A stretch of 64,000 nt of DNA from Spirosoma sp. SC4-14. GTDB lineage: Bacteria > Bacteroidota > Bacteroidia > Cytophagales > Spirosomataceae. The stretch covers positions 5,573,001-5,637,000 of the forward strand of contig NZ_CP147518.1 of NCBI RefSeq assembly GCF_037201965.1. Direction: 5' to 3'. The notes beneath the pieces are model-generated. The model was not told where the DNA came from. It saw nothing but the letters and a program-made list of their open reading frames with translations, and did no database searches. Of the stretch, positions 35,780 through 44,002 are shown piece after piece (position 1 is the first letter of the stretch; each line of letters starts with the position of its first letter). The position numbers and the translations under genes were made by a program.

Positions 35780-36226
35780 ATGCGATTCTTCATTTCTTTC
35801 CTGCTCGTTCTGAGCGTAGTGGTTTCAGTTTCGGCGCAAACTAAACAGATTATTCAGCCTAAAAGCGTCCCGCCAATGCCCTACCCTTTTAGCCTGGGGG
35901 TAATTAGCAATGGATTTTTATTTGTAGCCGGTCAGGTTGGCACCGACCCGCAAACGGGCAAACTAGTGGCCGGTGGTATTGAAGCCGAAACAACCCAGAC
36001 GATCCAGAATATAAAAACCATTCTGGAAGCAGGGGGCGCTACTTTGGATGACGTTGTGTCGGTAACCGTATACCTGAGTAATATGGATGAATTTCCGAAG
36101 ATGAATGCCGCCTACCAGAAATTCTTCAAAGCTGGTAGCTACCCCGCCCGAACAACCGTTGGTGTATCCAAACTGGTATTTGGAGCCGCCGTTGAAATAA
36201 CGATGACAGCGGCTATCCCTCACTGA
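35780..36226 (+). CDS. RidA family protein, exported
   Basis: A 148-residue protein of the YjgF/YER057c/UK114 family. Start at 35780 gives a signal peptide (RFFISFLLVLSVVVSVSAQ). The domain has PYPFSLGVISNGFLFVAGQ, GIEAETTQTIQNIKTILE, and the C-terminal PARTTVGVSKLVFGAAVEI with the Arg that binds the substrate carboxylate. Cytoplasmic RidA deaminates reactive enamines; the role of exported forms is not known. Confidence 0.9.
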   Translation: MRFFISFLLVLSVVVSVSAQTKQIIQPKSVPPMPYPFSLGVISNGFLFVAGQVGTDPQTGKLVAGGIEAETTQTIQNIKTILEAGGATLDDVVSVTVYLSNMDEFPKMNAAYQKFFKAGSYPARTTVGVSKLVFGAAVEITMTAAIPH

Positions 36227-36485
36227 TTGTGTGAAATTAATGAGTAGGCAATTCTTATATCAATAAGCAAAAAAAAGTAGCTGACAATCAACTATTATTG
36301 AATAATAGGGCTTTTTCATAAAAACTTATAACCATGTAGTGCCGGGCTACCGGTGCGGTGGCATCTTAGTAGTACTGATGGGCATTTCCTGTATGTATAG
36401 CTACTACGATGACATGCCTACGGCATTTTTATAAAAAGCACTGGATTCTTAAACGACTTCAAATCGGTAAGCGCTATAGTAACGA

Positions 36486-37577
36486 CTAAGGCACAAGCGG
36501 AATTTTCACCCGAAATTCGCTCCCATCTTCTTCGACCGTTGGAGTCGGCTGGCCCAGAATCTGGTATTTGGTCAGAATATTATTGAGCCCGATTCCATTC
36601 GAAAATGCCCGACTAGGCTTCCGTTGCAGGTTATTGCTAACCACCAGGTGCGATCCATTGGTAGAGAGCACAATGACTAGTGGCTGTTCGGGCAGAATAA
36701 TATTATGCTTTACGGCATTCTCGATCAGCAGTTGCAGCGTCAACGGGGGGAGTTGCAGCGCTTCGGAGCCTGGGCAAATGTTCGTTTTCAATAAAAGTGA
36801 ATCGCCATACCGGGTTTTCAGTAACTGGTAGTATGACCGGATAAACTCCAGCTCGTTGGCCAGCGGTGTTAGCGGTCCTTCATTAGTTCGGAGCAGGTAG
36901 CGATACACCGAACTAAGCTCTTCGGCAAAGGCTTCGGCTTTACGCGGGTCTTCGCCAATAAGCGAAATCAGCGAGTTAAGGCTATTGAACAAAAAATGTG
37001 GGTTTACCTGCTGCCGTAATGTGTCCAGTTGGGCCTGTAGCTGAGCTTTGCTGAGCGTATCGACTTCCATCCGCGATTGTTGCCAGTTACCAAATGTATC
37101 CATGCTTTCGTAGGTAATGACCACAATGGCAACGATAATGATTGTGAATAGCAAAGCCAGCGTCAAACGCATACTGGAAGGTTCAAAATCTCCTACTCCA
37201 ATTAGCCAGTACACAAAAAAAAGCACCAGCACATGTAGCATTGAGCTGATCGAACAAAAAAGAAAACGCCGAAACGCTCGCCTGACATACTCCTGAGGGT
37301 CTGGATGGAGTTGATTGACCTTTAACGCAATGTTGTTATTGACATACCAGTTAAAAAATGAATCGATCAGTGAGATAACCGTGGCCAGAGAAAACGTTGC
37401 CCAACTCTGCCAGTAAGCATTTCCGAGTAACAACCAGTTCAACACACTGATATACAGCGGCAGAACAATGAGTTGAAGAAGCCAGTCGTAACGAGAATAG
37501 GCCGTAAATTTCATCTGAACAGGTAGAGGCAAGGCAACCAAATCTACAAAATTCTGCCAATAAAACAACCTTTTCAT
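36486..37577 (-). CDS. LytS-type sensor histidine kinase
   Basis: A 363-residue membrane kinase. Four predicted membrane segments at the N-terminus (to about residue 150) are followed by a His_kinase domain with QVNPHFLFNSLNSLISLIGE, the phospho-accepting His being in NPHFLFN. The ATPase part has QLLIENAVKHNIILPE and SNGIGLNNI. Such kinases normally signal to LytTR-type regulators, none of which is seen in the window. It is a paralogue of the kinase at 39401-40735. Confidence 0.92.
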   Translation of the reverse strand: MKRLFYWQNFVDLVALPLPVQMKFTAYSRYDWLLQLIVLPLYISVLNWLLLGNAYWQSWATFSLATVISLIDSFFNWYVNNNIALKVNQLHPDPQEYVRRAFRRFLFCSISSMLHVLVLFFVYWLIGVGDFEPSSMRLTLALLFTIIIVAIVVITYESMDTFGNWQQSRMEVDTLSKAQLQAQLDTLRQQVNPHFLFNSLNSLISLIGEDPRKAEAFAEELSSVYRYLLRTNEGPLTPLANELEFIRSYYQLLKTRYGDSLLLKTNICPGSEALQLPPLTLQLLIENAVKHNIILPEQPLVIVLSTNGSHLVVSNNLQRKPSRAFSNGIGLNNILTKYQILGQPTPTVEEDGSEFRVKIPLVP

Positions 37578-37802
37578 CTATCCTTCGGTCGGCGCATTCT
37601 GAGGTCGTTCGGCATCAACAGAACCGTATTACAAGTACATCTACTGCCGGAACAATAGCACATTCGCCCAAGCTCGTCTTCAACAACCAACAGTTCAACC
37701 TCGCCTTTTACCGTTTCATACGAGTCGTTGTTTCCGGCCGCAGCTCCCGCCAATACCTTTGAAGCCGTTAAACAGCAAATACCGTTCTGCGGTCCTCTTT
37801 TC

Positions 37803-39320
37803 ATGAAATCAATCACGTATACCCTTTCTGCCCATTTTACGGTCTCGGTCGTCAATCCGATTAAAGCCCTGATTATACTGATGTTTGCCAGCCTGTTTCT
37901 GCTAACGGGCTGTAAGAAAGAAAACGATGTAAAACCCGTTGGAACGGTTACAGCCAATGCCGGAGTCGATCAATCGGTGCAGGTCGGCCAGACCGTTACG
38001 CTCGATGGATCGGGGTCCAGCGATAGCGAAGGCAAACCATTGACCTATCAGTGGACGCTCGTTCGGAAACCGGCCAAAAGTACCGTAACCCTGACCGAAG
38101 CCACTTCGTTTAAGCCAAGCTTCAAGCCCGACGAAGTTGGCGAATATGAACTGGAACTGGCCGTTAACAGCACCAATGGCAAAAGCACCGATAAGGTAAT
38201 TGTGGCCGCATCAGTAGCCGAACCGCTGGCCATTACGGCCAATATTACCGTTAAAACAACCCTGGTCGACCGCGTTCTGAATCCGAACCTTCCCGACTAT
38301 ATTGTTACAAAAAGCATCGACGTTACCAACGAACTGACCATTAATCCGGGCGTTGTGATTGCCTTCGAGCGCGATGTTCGGATGAACGTAAACGACAATG
38401 GCGGCCTGCTCATTGCCAAGGGAACCGCCGACAATCGAATCAAATTTGTGGGCGTGCAAAACACCAAAGGCTATTGGATTGGGCTAACCCTCTACTCGGG
38501 CAGCAACGCCAACGTGATGGAATACGTCGATATTATGAATGCGGGGAGCCGCACCACGTATAGTACCACCAAAGCCGCACTCCTGTTGTCGGGAGGAAGC
38601 AAAGCCCAGATTGCGCTTAAAAACTGCCTGTTTTCGCAAAATGACGGTTATGGTCTCTACGTTCTCGATGGCGGTATCCTGCGCGAATTTGCCCAGAATA
38701 CCTTCACCAGCAACACCGAAGCCGGGATTCTGCTCAATGCCGAAAACGTAGTCAAACTGGACGCGGCATCGACCTTCACGGGCAATAATGGCCGCAATGT
38801 GGTTGAGATTTTCCAATCGGATCTGAAAGGCACAAACGAAATTGTGTGGCCCGGTTTTACCGACAAAACTCCTTACCGCATCAACGGCGTATTTTCGGTC
38901 AATACGGGCTGGAAACTGAACCCCGGCGTTACGCTCGAAATGAACCGCGACGCTATTATTCAGATCAACGTATCGGGTTATCTGCTGGCAAAAGGTACTA
39001 CCACCGACAAAGTCGTGTTTACGGGTGCCGACCGCAGCATTCCCTACTGGAAAGGAATTATCTGCTACTCGCAGGATGCCAAAAATATCCTCGAAAACGC
39101 CGAAGTCAGTAATGCTGGTAGCATCGCCATTGTGTCGGGCAAGAAAGCGAATATTGCTATCTACGGTACCAAAGCCCTGATGTCGATCAAAAACACCCGA
39201 ATTACCGGTAGCGGTGGCTACGGTGTATTTGTCGCCTATGGCGCTTCGGCCAACACCGATCTGGCAACCGCCAACACGTTTGAATCCAACGCCCAAACGA
39301 ATGTCCTGATTGAGAAGTAA
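37803..39320 (+). CDS. Beta-helix lipoprotein with PKD domain
   Basis: A 505-residue lipoprotein with lipobox LLTGC near residue 35. The start at 37803 is preferred over one 25 codons upstream. A PKD-like Ig domain follows (ANAGVDQSVQVGQTVTLDGS, LTYQWTL), then right-handed parallel beta-helix turns (GYGLYVLDGG, GGYGVFVAYG, repeated IKNTRITGSG patterns). Two similar GYWIGLTLYSGSN/YWKGIICYSQDA modules are seen. Likely surface-exposed carbohydrate or matrix binding; enzymatic function not shown. Divergent from the LytS-type kinase. Confidence 0.85.
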   Translation: MKSITYTLSAHFTVSVVNPIKALIILMFASLFLLTGCKKENDVKPVGTVTANAGVDQSVQVGQTVTLDGSGSSDSEGKPLTYQWTLVRKPAKSTVTLTEATSFKPSFKPDEVGEYELELAVNSTNGKSTDKVIVAASVAEPLAITANITVKTTLVDRVLNPNLPDYIVTKSIDVTNELTINPGVVIAFERDVRMNVNDNGGLLIAKGTADNRIKFVGVQNTKGYWIGLTLYSGSNANVMEYVDIMNAGSRTTYSTTKAALLLSGGSKAQIALKNCLFSQNDGYGLYVLDGGILREFAQNTFTSNTEAGILLNAENVVKLDAASTFTGNNGRNVVEIFQSDLKGTNEIVWPGFTDKTPYRINGVFSVNTGWKLNPGVTLEMNRDAIIQINVSGYLLAKGTTTDKVVFTGADRSIPYWKGIICYSQDAKNILENAEVSNAGSIAIVSGKKANIAIYGTKALMSIKNTRITGSGGYGVFVAYGASANTDLATANTFESNAQTNVLIEK

Positions 39321-39327
39321 ACGAGCC

Positions 39328-39360
39328 ATACCTCCATCTGCCTTTGTCAGATGGAGGTAT
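39328..39360 (+). terminator. Terminator after beta-helix lipoprotein
   Basis: Arms ATACCTCCATCTG (39328-39340) and CAGATGGAGGTAT (39348-39360) are perfect complements over a 7-base loop, starting 8 bases after the stop. The following kinase gene starts at 39401. Confidence 0.8.
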
Positions 39361-39400
39361 TCGCCTATTTACGTTTCTGAACCATCGCCACCGACAACTC

Positions 39401-40735
39401 ATGACCTTTCAGATTTGGGGAGCACTCTTTACCGGCATGGTCCTGTCGATTATGTTGTTGAACATAATTCAGTGGCATACCTACCGACACAATTGCTACG
39501 GCCACTACACGCTCTATATGCTGGCGTGGCTTTTCTATTTTGGTTTGCGCGTCCACGAATTTCGCGACTGGTTTTCGGCAGAAACAAACTACTTTGTCCG
39601 GGCGGCTGCACCCATGGGCGCCTATTACGTGTACTTCGATTTTACGGATTCCGTGCTCCACCTTCGCCAGCGGCTTCCGCATTTCTACAACCAGCTACAA
39701 CTGGTTAAGATTGCCCTTGTCGTTTATGTGATAGTCCAGGTAATGCTTTGCTATCGGTTGGTGGGCTGGCATCCGCATCTATACGAAAGCTCATTTGTGG
39801 CCATGCGGCTGGCCATGGCGGCTCTGGCAATTTATGGTATCCGGCAGATGCGGCTGCTGGGCGACGCCGTATCGCGGACCTACGCGCTGGGCACTGCTTT
39901 TCTGCTAACGGGCGGCCTTACGGCCATGTTTCTCTCACTGGCCCGCCCCGGCGAAAACTGGTCGGGGCCGTTCTGGAATGTATCGCTAACCTACATGCAA
40001 CTGGGCATTATTGCCGAACTCGTTTGCTTTTCGCTGGCTCTCAGCTATCGCCAGCGGCAAACAGCTATCCGAACGGCTATAATGGAGCGTGAGCTGACCT
40101 ACGAACGGGAAAAACACCACCGCGATCAGCTCGAAGCCGAGCTGGCCGTTCAGCGTTTAGAGCAGGAGAAAAACGAAGTGCAGATACGGGCACTTCAGGC
40201 ACAAGTTAACCCACATTTTCTGTTCAATAGCCTTAATTCGCTAAGTGCGCTGATTGAAGATGCCCCTAAACAAGCCAGCATCTTTCTCGATGAGCTAAGC
40301 TCGGTTTATCGGTATCTGCTGCGGGCCAATGAGCAGGCGCTGGTTTCTCTGGCCGACGAACTGGCCTTCATTCGCTCCTACTGTCATTTGCTCCAAACCC
40401 GACATGGCGCGGCCCTTCATATTGTCTGCCAGATTGCACCATCGCTGCTAAACCGGCAGTTGCCCCCCTTAAGCCTGCAACTACTGGTCGAAAACGCGGT
40501 GAAACACAATATCATTCTGACCGACCGTCCCTTAACCATCGCCATTGCAACCGACAGCCATGACCGGCTTCAGGTGCGCAACAATGTGCAGCGCAAGACC
40601 GTACGTGTCGCTTCGGCAGGGGTTGGTCTGGCCAATATCTGGTCGAAATACCAGATGCTAAACCAACCCATACCGAGCATTTCGGAGGTCGATGGTTTCT
40701 TTATTGTCACGCTGCCTCTTATTCAGAAACAATGA
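39401..40735 (+). CDS. LytS-type sensor histidine kinase, 7TM sensor
   Basis: A 444-residue kinase. The N-terminal half has about seven predicted membrane segments (FQIWGALFTGMVLSIMLLNI through the 210s), as in 7TMR-DISM sensors. After a coiled coil (HRDQLEAELAVQRLEQEK) comes the His_kinase domain QVNPHFLFNSLNSLSALIED and the ATPase region LLVENAVKHNIILTD with SAGVGLANI. The ATG at 39401 follows the terminator. It converges with an OmpR-type regulator 27 bases away, an unusual pairing for this kinase class. Confidence 0.9.
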   Translation: MTFQIWGALFTGMVLSIMLLNIIQWHTYRHNCYGHYTLYMLAWLFYFGLRVHEFRDWFSAETNYFVRAAAPMGAYYVYFDFTDSVLHLRQRLPHFYNQLQLVKIALVVYVIVQVMLCYRLVGWHPHLYESSFVAMRLAMAALAIYGIRQMRLLGDAVSRTYALGTAFLLTGGLTAMFLSLARPGENWSGPFWNVSLTYMQLGIIAELVCFSLALSYRQRQTAIRTAIMERELTYEREKHHRDQLEAELAVQRLEQEKNEVQIRALQAQVNPHFLFNSLNSLSALIEDAPKQASIFLDELSSVYRYLLRANEQALVSLADELAFIRSYCHLLQTRHGAALHIVCQIAPSLLNRQLPPLSLQLLVENAVKHNIILTDRPLTIAIATDSHDRLQVRNNVQRKTVRVASAGVGLANIWSKYQMLNQPIPSISEVDGFFIVTLPLIQKQ

Positions 40736-40762
40736 TCTCACGCCCATTTCGATCTCTGTAGC

Positions 40763-41446
40763 CTACGCTTCTTTCATGATATACCCCATCCCAACACGGG
40801 TATGAATGAGTTTCTTTTTGTAATCTTTATCAATCTTTTTGCGTAGCGCATATACATACACATCGATCAGATTTGTGTTGATTCCTGATGGAACAGACCA
40901 AACTTTTGCCGCAATTTCTTCGCGGCTCAAAACCTCCCCTTTATGCCGTAAAAAGTACTCCAGCAGAGCCAGCTCGCGGGATGTAATGTTGATCGAATGC
41001 CCGGCCCGGCTGACCGTTTTTGCCCGCAGGTCCAGAATCAGATCGCCCATAACCAGCAGATTGGTATCGGTAGAATGGTAGATAAGTTGATTTCGTTTCC
41101 GGTTTACCTGAATTCGGGCCAGGAGTTCGCTGAACTCGAAAGGCTTAACCATAAAATCGTCGGCTCCGGCATCAAAACCCGACAGTTTTTCGTCGAGCGA
41201 GCCCGTCGACGAAAGCAGAATGATGGGCATATGGCCATTGAGTGCCCGCAGATCCCGGCATAATGTACAGCCATTATCGTTGGGCAGGTTCAGATCCATT
41301 ATAACAAAATCAACTCCTCCGTGCTCAACGGCTTTACGGGCGGTTTCCCCGTCCAACGCAACAGTGACCTGAAAAGCATATTCTTCCAGTTCTTTTTTCA
41401 GGTTCACAACTAATTTGATCTCATCTTCTACTACCAGTATATGCAT
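40763..41446 (-). CDS. OmpR-family response regulator
   Basis: A 227-residue regulator. Receiver: VVEDE at 5-9, Asp51 in FVIMDLNLP, Lys in DDFMVKPF. Winged helix: INITSRELALLEYFLRHKGE and VYVYALRKKIDKDYKK. ATG at 41446 (MHILVVEDE) is chosen because an exact TAnnTTTG box (41453-41460) lies just upstream; the longer frame would start before the promoter. A palindrome at 41504-41520 is shared in part with the upstream region of efflux cassette 2, which begins further down the same strand, so autoregulation and control of that operon are plausible. Confidence 0.93.
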   Translation of the reverse strand: MHILVVEDEIKLVVNLKKELEEYAFQVTVALDGETARKAVEHGGVDFVIMDLNLPNDNGCTLCRDLRALNGHMPIILLSSTGSLDEKLSGFDAGADDFMVKPFEFSELLARIQVNRKRNQLIYHSTDTNLLVMGDLILDLRAKTVSRAGHSINITSRELALLEYFLRHKGEVLSREEIAAKVWSVPSGINTNLIDVYVYALRKKIDKDYKKKLIHTRVGMGYIMKEA

Positions 41447-41452
41447 ACGTAG

Positions 41453-41460
41453 CAAAGCTA
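41453..41460 (-). promoter_or_regulatory. TAnnTTTG promoter of response regulator
   Basis: Minus-strand TAGCTTTG is an exact match to the -7 consensus, ending 6 bases before the ATG at 41446. The transcript start would fall at or just before the start codon, giving a very short or no leader. No clear -33 TTG seen. Confidence 0.6.
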
Positions 41461-41503
41461 AGTGGGTTGAATAAATAGAGCGGAAACCAACGCATTGTCG
41501 ATC

Positions 41504-41520
41504 GTTTGAATTTTTCAAAC
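41504..41520. promoter_or_regulatory. Palindrome GTTTGAATTTTTCAAAC, candidate operator
   Basis: Perfect 7-bp arms around TTT, 44-60 bases upstream of the -7 box of the OmpR-type regulator gene. The core TTGAATTTTTCAA also occurs at 48814-48826, upstream of efflux cassette 2, and was not noticed elsewhere in the window. Confidence 0.45.
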
Positions 41521-41679
41521 AGTATCGCAGTATTGTCTTTTATGCTTGTAGTTCCAACTCGGTCAGGAAAATGGTTTATGGTTGTTTCAGGTGTGGTATA
41601 CCCTGCTCTCATGCGTTTCAACTGGCCGAAGAGACAATTTTCATGGAGTAATCCTTCGGCATCTTTCTGCTTACGATTG

Positions 41680-41715
41680 CCCAACTGACCGCAGCCAGCG
41701 TGTCGGTCAGTTGGG
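41680..41715 (-). terminator. Terminator-like hairpin of efflux cassette 2
   Basis: Arms CCCAACTGACCG (41680-41691) and CGGTCAGTTGGG (41704-41715) are perfect complements over 12 bases. It lies about 100 bases beyond the stop of the outer membrane protein gene, the last gene of the minus-strand operon. The 372-base region 41447-41818 holds no other gene; it contains this hairpin and the operator/promoter of the regulator. Confidence 0.65.
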
Positions 41716-41818
41716 TATTTATTACGCCCGGATTAAGCAATCGGAGCCTAATAAACCAATTTACAATCCGTTCCTATTCGTCAAATTCGTACCATGCCCT
41801 GTTCCTGGTTAAAGGAAA

Positions 41819-42631
41819 TTATCGTTTGAAGAAATGCACCCGAATGCCCACGCACTGAAATACATTAAGCGGCACATTGAACTTGTTTTCGTCCTGATAC
41901 CGAACGTATCCATATAAGGTAGCTCTGGGCGATAACTCATATTCACAATCGACCTGCGTGAATGGCTCATTGGTCTGATAGGGGTTGAAGACATCGTATG
42001 TCCCGAAAACACCTTCAACAAAACCTCTTGGGTCGAACCTGTAGCGGATAGCCGCTTTATACAGAATATGACTTGTTTCTGAACCGGCCGTGACCGGCGA
42101 CGCTTCGACATCGTTGTTTTTCTGAAACGAATACACATAACCCAGCCCCCCCACGGCCATAAACCGTTTCGAAAGCGGAAACTTCCCTTCGGCCACACCG
42201 ATATAGTTACTTTTGGTGTAGGTAGGTTGTGGTGCTTTGATAATATTCGTCGACATACGGGCAATGAACCGTAGTGTATTCCAGAACGATTTCGTTTGCA
42301 ATTCTATCTTGTAGTGGTCATAGGCATCAACCCGCTGTGTTTGCGGGCGTTCGCCAATCCGAAAACCCAGTTCCAGCTTCAGGAAGCTATTTAACCGAAT
42401 GTTCGGCACAAAATTCTGATCGGTTCGCACATGACCATTGGCGTCGATAATGGTACGATTATAGATCAGCAGACTCGCCGTTTCTTTTCGAACAGGTTCG
42501 GGTTTTGTATCCCGAACATCGTCAGCTTCTTCAACCGTTTGTGTGTCGACGCTCATTTGGGCACATACAGGTTTGGCCAATAGAGATATGCTCAGGGCCA
42601 GGAAGCCAGCCACAGTTACTTGTTTCATCAT
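41819..42631 (-). CDS. Predicted outer membrane beta-barrel protein
   Basis: A 270-residue protein with signal peptide ending PVCAQ (about residue 25). The mature chain shows alternating aromatic strands (SFLKLELGFRIGERP, VGGLGYVYSF, AAIRYRFDPRGFVEGVFG, ATLYGYVRYQ) and ends in VHFF, as expected for a small barrel. Family not recognised. It follows the adaptor gene of efflux cassette 2, with a word repeat in between, and may be a cotranscribed partner. Confidence 0.72.
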   Translation of the reverse strand: MMKQVTVAGFLALSISLLAKPVCAQMSVDTQTVEEADDVRDTKPEPVRKETASLLIYNRTIIDANGHVRTDQNFVPNIRLNSFLKLELGFRIGERPQTQRVDAYDHYKIELQTKSFWNTLRFIARMSTNIIKAPQPTYTKSNYIGVAEGKFPLSKRFMAVGGLGYVYSFQKNNDVEASPVTAGSETSHILYKAAIRYRFDPRGFVEGVFGTYDVFNPYQTNEPFTQVDCEYELSPRATLYGYVRYQDENKFNVPLNVFQCVGIRVHFFKR

Positions 42632-42651
42632 GAGTAGGTTGGTTGTATTCG

Positions 42652-42763
42652 GTATTGAGTTTACGGTTTTCAGTATTGGGTTTGTGGTTACGCTGCATTA
42701 GAAGAGCAACTGCTGCCAGGGGAAGCAACTATAAACCACAAACTGAAACCGTAAACCCAATAC
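42652..42763. repeat. Intergenic inverted word repeat (GTATTG...TGGTT)
   Basis: Left arm 42652-42690 and right arm 42731-42763 are inverted copies that differ mainly by one extra 7-base word TATTGGG in the left arm. The loop of 40 bases starts CGCTGCATTAG. It fills the gap between the cassette 2 adaptor and the outer membrane protein genes, both on the minus strand. Confidence 0.82.
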
Positions 42764-42767
42764 ACTT

Positions 42768-43934
42768 TTACAAAGTACTGGCTACCGAATTACCGGCAGC
42801 GGGTTCTGTTTTGATCTGGGTTCCATCCTGAACCTCATCCGTACCATTTTTCAGGACAACATCGCCTGCGTGTACGTTACCAAACACTTCCGTCTGGCCG
42901 TTCATTTCCATCCCTTTCTGAACATTCACCCGTTTTGCCTTTCCATCGGCAACCTCAACCACAAACTGCCCCTGCATGGTTGTTACAACCGCTGTGGTTG
43001 GCACCACCAGACTGTCGTGGTTGCGCTGCACCGGAATCTGAACCTGCGCAAACTGCCCCGGCACCAGTCGATGACCTGAATTAGGAATCAGGATTTCGAC
43101 TAGCATAGAACGAATCTGCCGTTGTACACTGTAGGATATACGTCCTACTTTACCGGTAAAGGTCTGGTCGGGGAGACTATTAACCGTGAAGTGAATGGGT
43201 GTTCCCTGCCGAACGTCGCTCACATATTTTTCGGGAATTGTTACCTGCAACCGCAACTGATCTTCCTGTTTGAGCCGGAAGAGCGGAGTTGTTGCTTTTT
43301 CGTTTGGTCCTACCAATGCCCCCGGCGCTAGCTGACGATCGGTAATAACTCCTGAAAACGGTGCCCGTAATTTCAGGTAGCTGACCATTTCCTGAGCAGA
43401 CTGATAGCGTGCCTGAGCACCTACCCAACTCAGGCTATCGCCAATTACTTTTCCCCGAGCCACATCAATATCGTAGGGAGCAATGGCTCCCGGTGTCTGA
43501 TTCGCTTTCAGATACCGACGATAGGTAGCCCGGTCGGCCGCCAGCAGTGCTTCGGTATTTTTAACCTGAGCAAACGCATCGGCCAGTTTAGCCGTAAGTT
43601 CGGGGGCTTCCATATCGGCCAGCACCTGCCCTGCCTTTACGTGATCGCCAATATCGACATACATTTTCCGAACGTAGCTGTCGACTTTCGGATAGAGGTC
43701 GGTTTCGTAATAACTAATCAACTCACCGGGCAGCGACAATTCGCTGGACGGTTTCGATGTCGTGATTTTAACAACCGGATAAACCGTTGCTGAGGTCGTA
43801 TCGGCCACTTCGGTACTTTCTTCCGACTTGCTGGCGGTCTGCTCGTTTTCGCTGGCCGCACTATGGCATCCGTTTAGCGTAATCGCTAATCCAAGAGCGG
43901 GCAAGCCATACCGGAACAATTGAGGTAGTTGCAT
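42768..43934 (-). CDS. RND efflux periplasmic adaptor lipoprotein (cassette 2)
   Basis: A 388-residue membrane fusion protein with lipobox LNGC (Cys23). Its order is the same as in cassette 1: DLYPKVDSYVRKMYVDIGDH, a helical hairpin (AKLADAFAQVKNTEALLAADR), then LRAPFSGVITDRQLAPGAL and a beta-barrel. It joins the RND pump (gap 68 bases, containing a hairpin) and the TolC-like channel. The protein is a clear paralogue of 23557-24693. Confidence 0.94.
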   Translation of the reverse strand: MQLPQLFRYGLPALGLAITLNGCHSAASENEQTASKSEESTEVADTTSATVYPVVKITTSKPSSELSLPGELISYYETDLYPKVDSYVRKMYVDIGDHVKAGQVLADMEAPELTAKLADAFAQVKNTEALLAADRATYRRYLKANQTPGAIAPYDIDVARGKVIGDSLSWVGAQARYQSAQEMVSYLKLRAPFSGVITDRQLAPGALVGPNEKATTPLFRLKQEDQLRLQVTIPEKYVSDVRQGTPIHFTVNSLPDQTFTGKVGRISYSVQRQIRSMLVEILIPNSGHRLVPGQFAQVQIPVQRNHDSLVVPTTAVVTTMQGQFVVEVADGKAKRVNVQKGMEMNGQTEVFGNVHAGDVVLKNGTDEVQDGTQIKTEPAAGNSVASTL

Positions 43935-43955
43935 AATTGTAAGAGCATTATCCGT

Positions 43956-43980
43956 GCCGGAGCCGATAGCTGGCTCCGGC
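43956..43980 (-). repeat. Hairpin between pump and adaptor genes of cassette 2
   Basis: Arms GCCGGAGCC (43956-43964) and GGCTCCGGC (43972-43980) are perfect complements over 7 bases. No T-run follows, so it may stabilise or process the transcript rather than end it; cassette 1 has a 4-base gene overlap here instead. Confidence 0.6.
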
Positions 43981-44002
43981 CGAATAGGTTAAACTGTGTT
44001 TA

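Noticed and set aside
37574-37957. Minus-strand open frame upstream of the LytS-type kinase
   Set aside because: Overlaps the divergent lipoprotein start and has low-complexity, unlikely protein sequence.
38484-39329. Long minus-strand open frame inside the beta-helix lipoprotein gene
   Set aside because: Antisense shadow of a coding region with lipobox and PKD features.
41506-41688. Plus-strand open frame of 60 codons
   Set aside because: Starts in the operator palindrome and shows no protein family features; more likely regulatory DNA.
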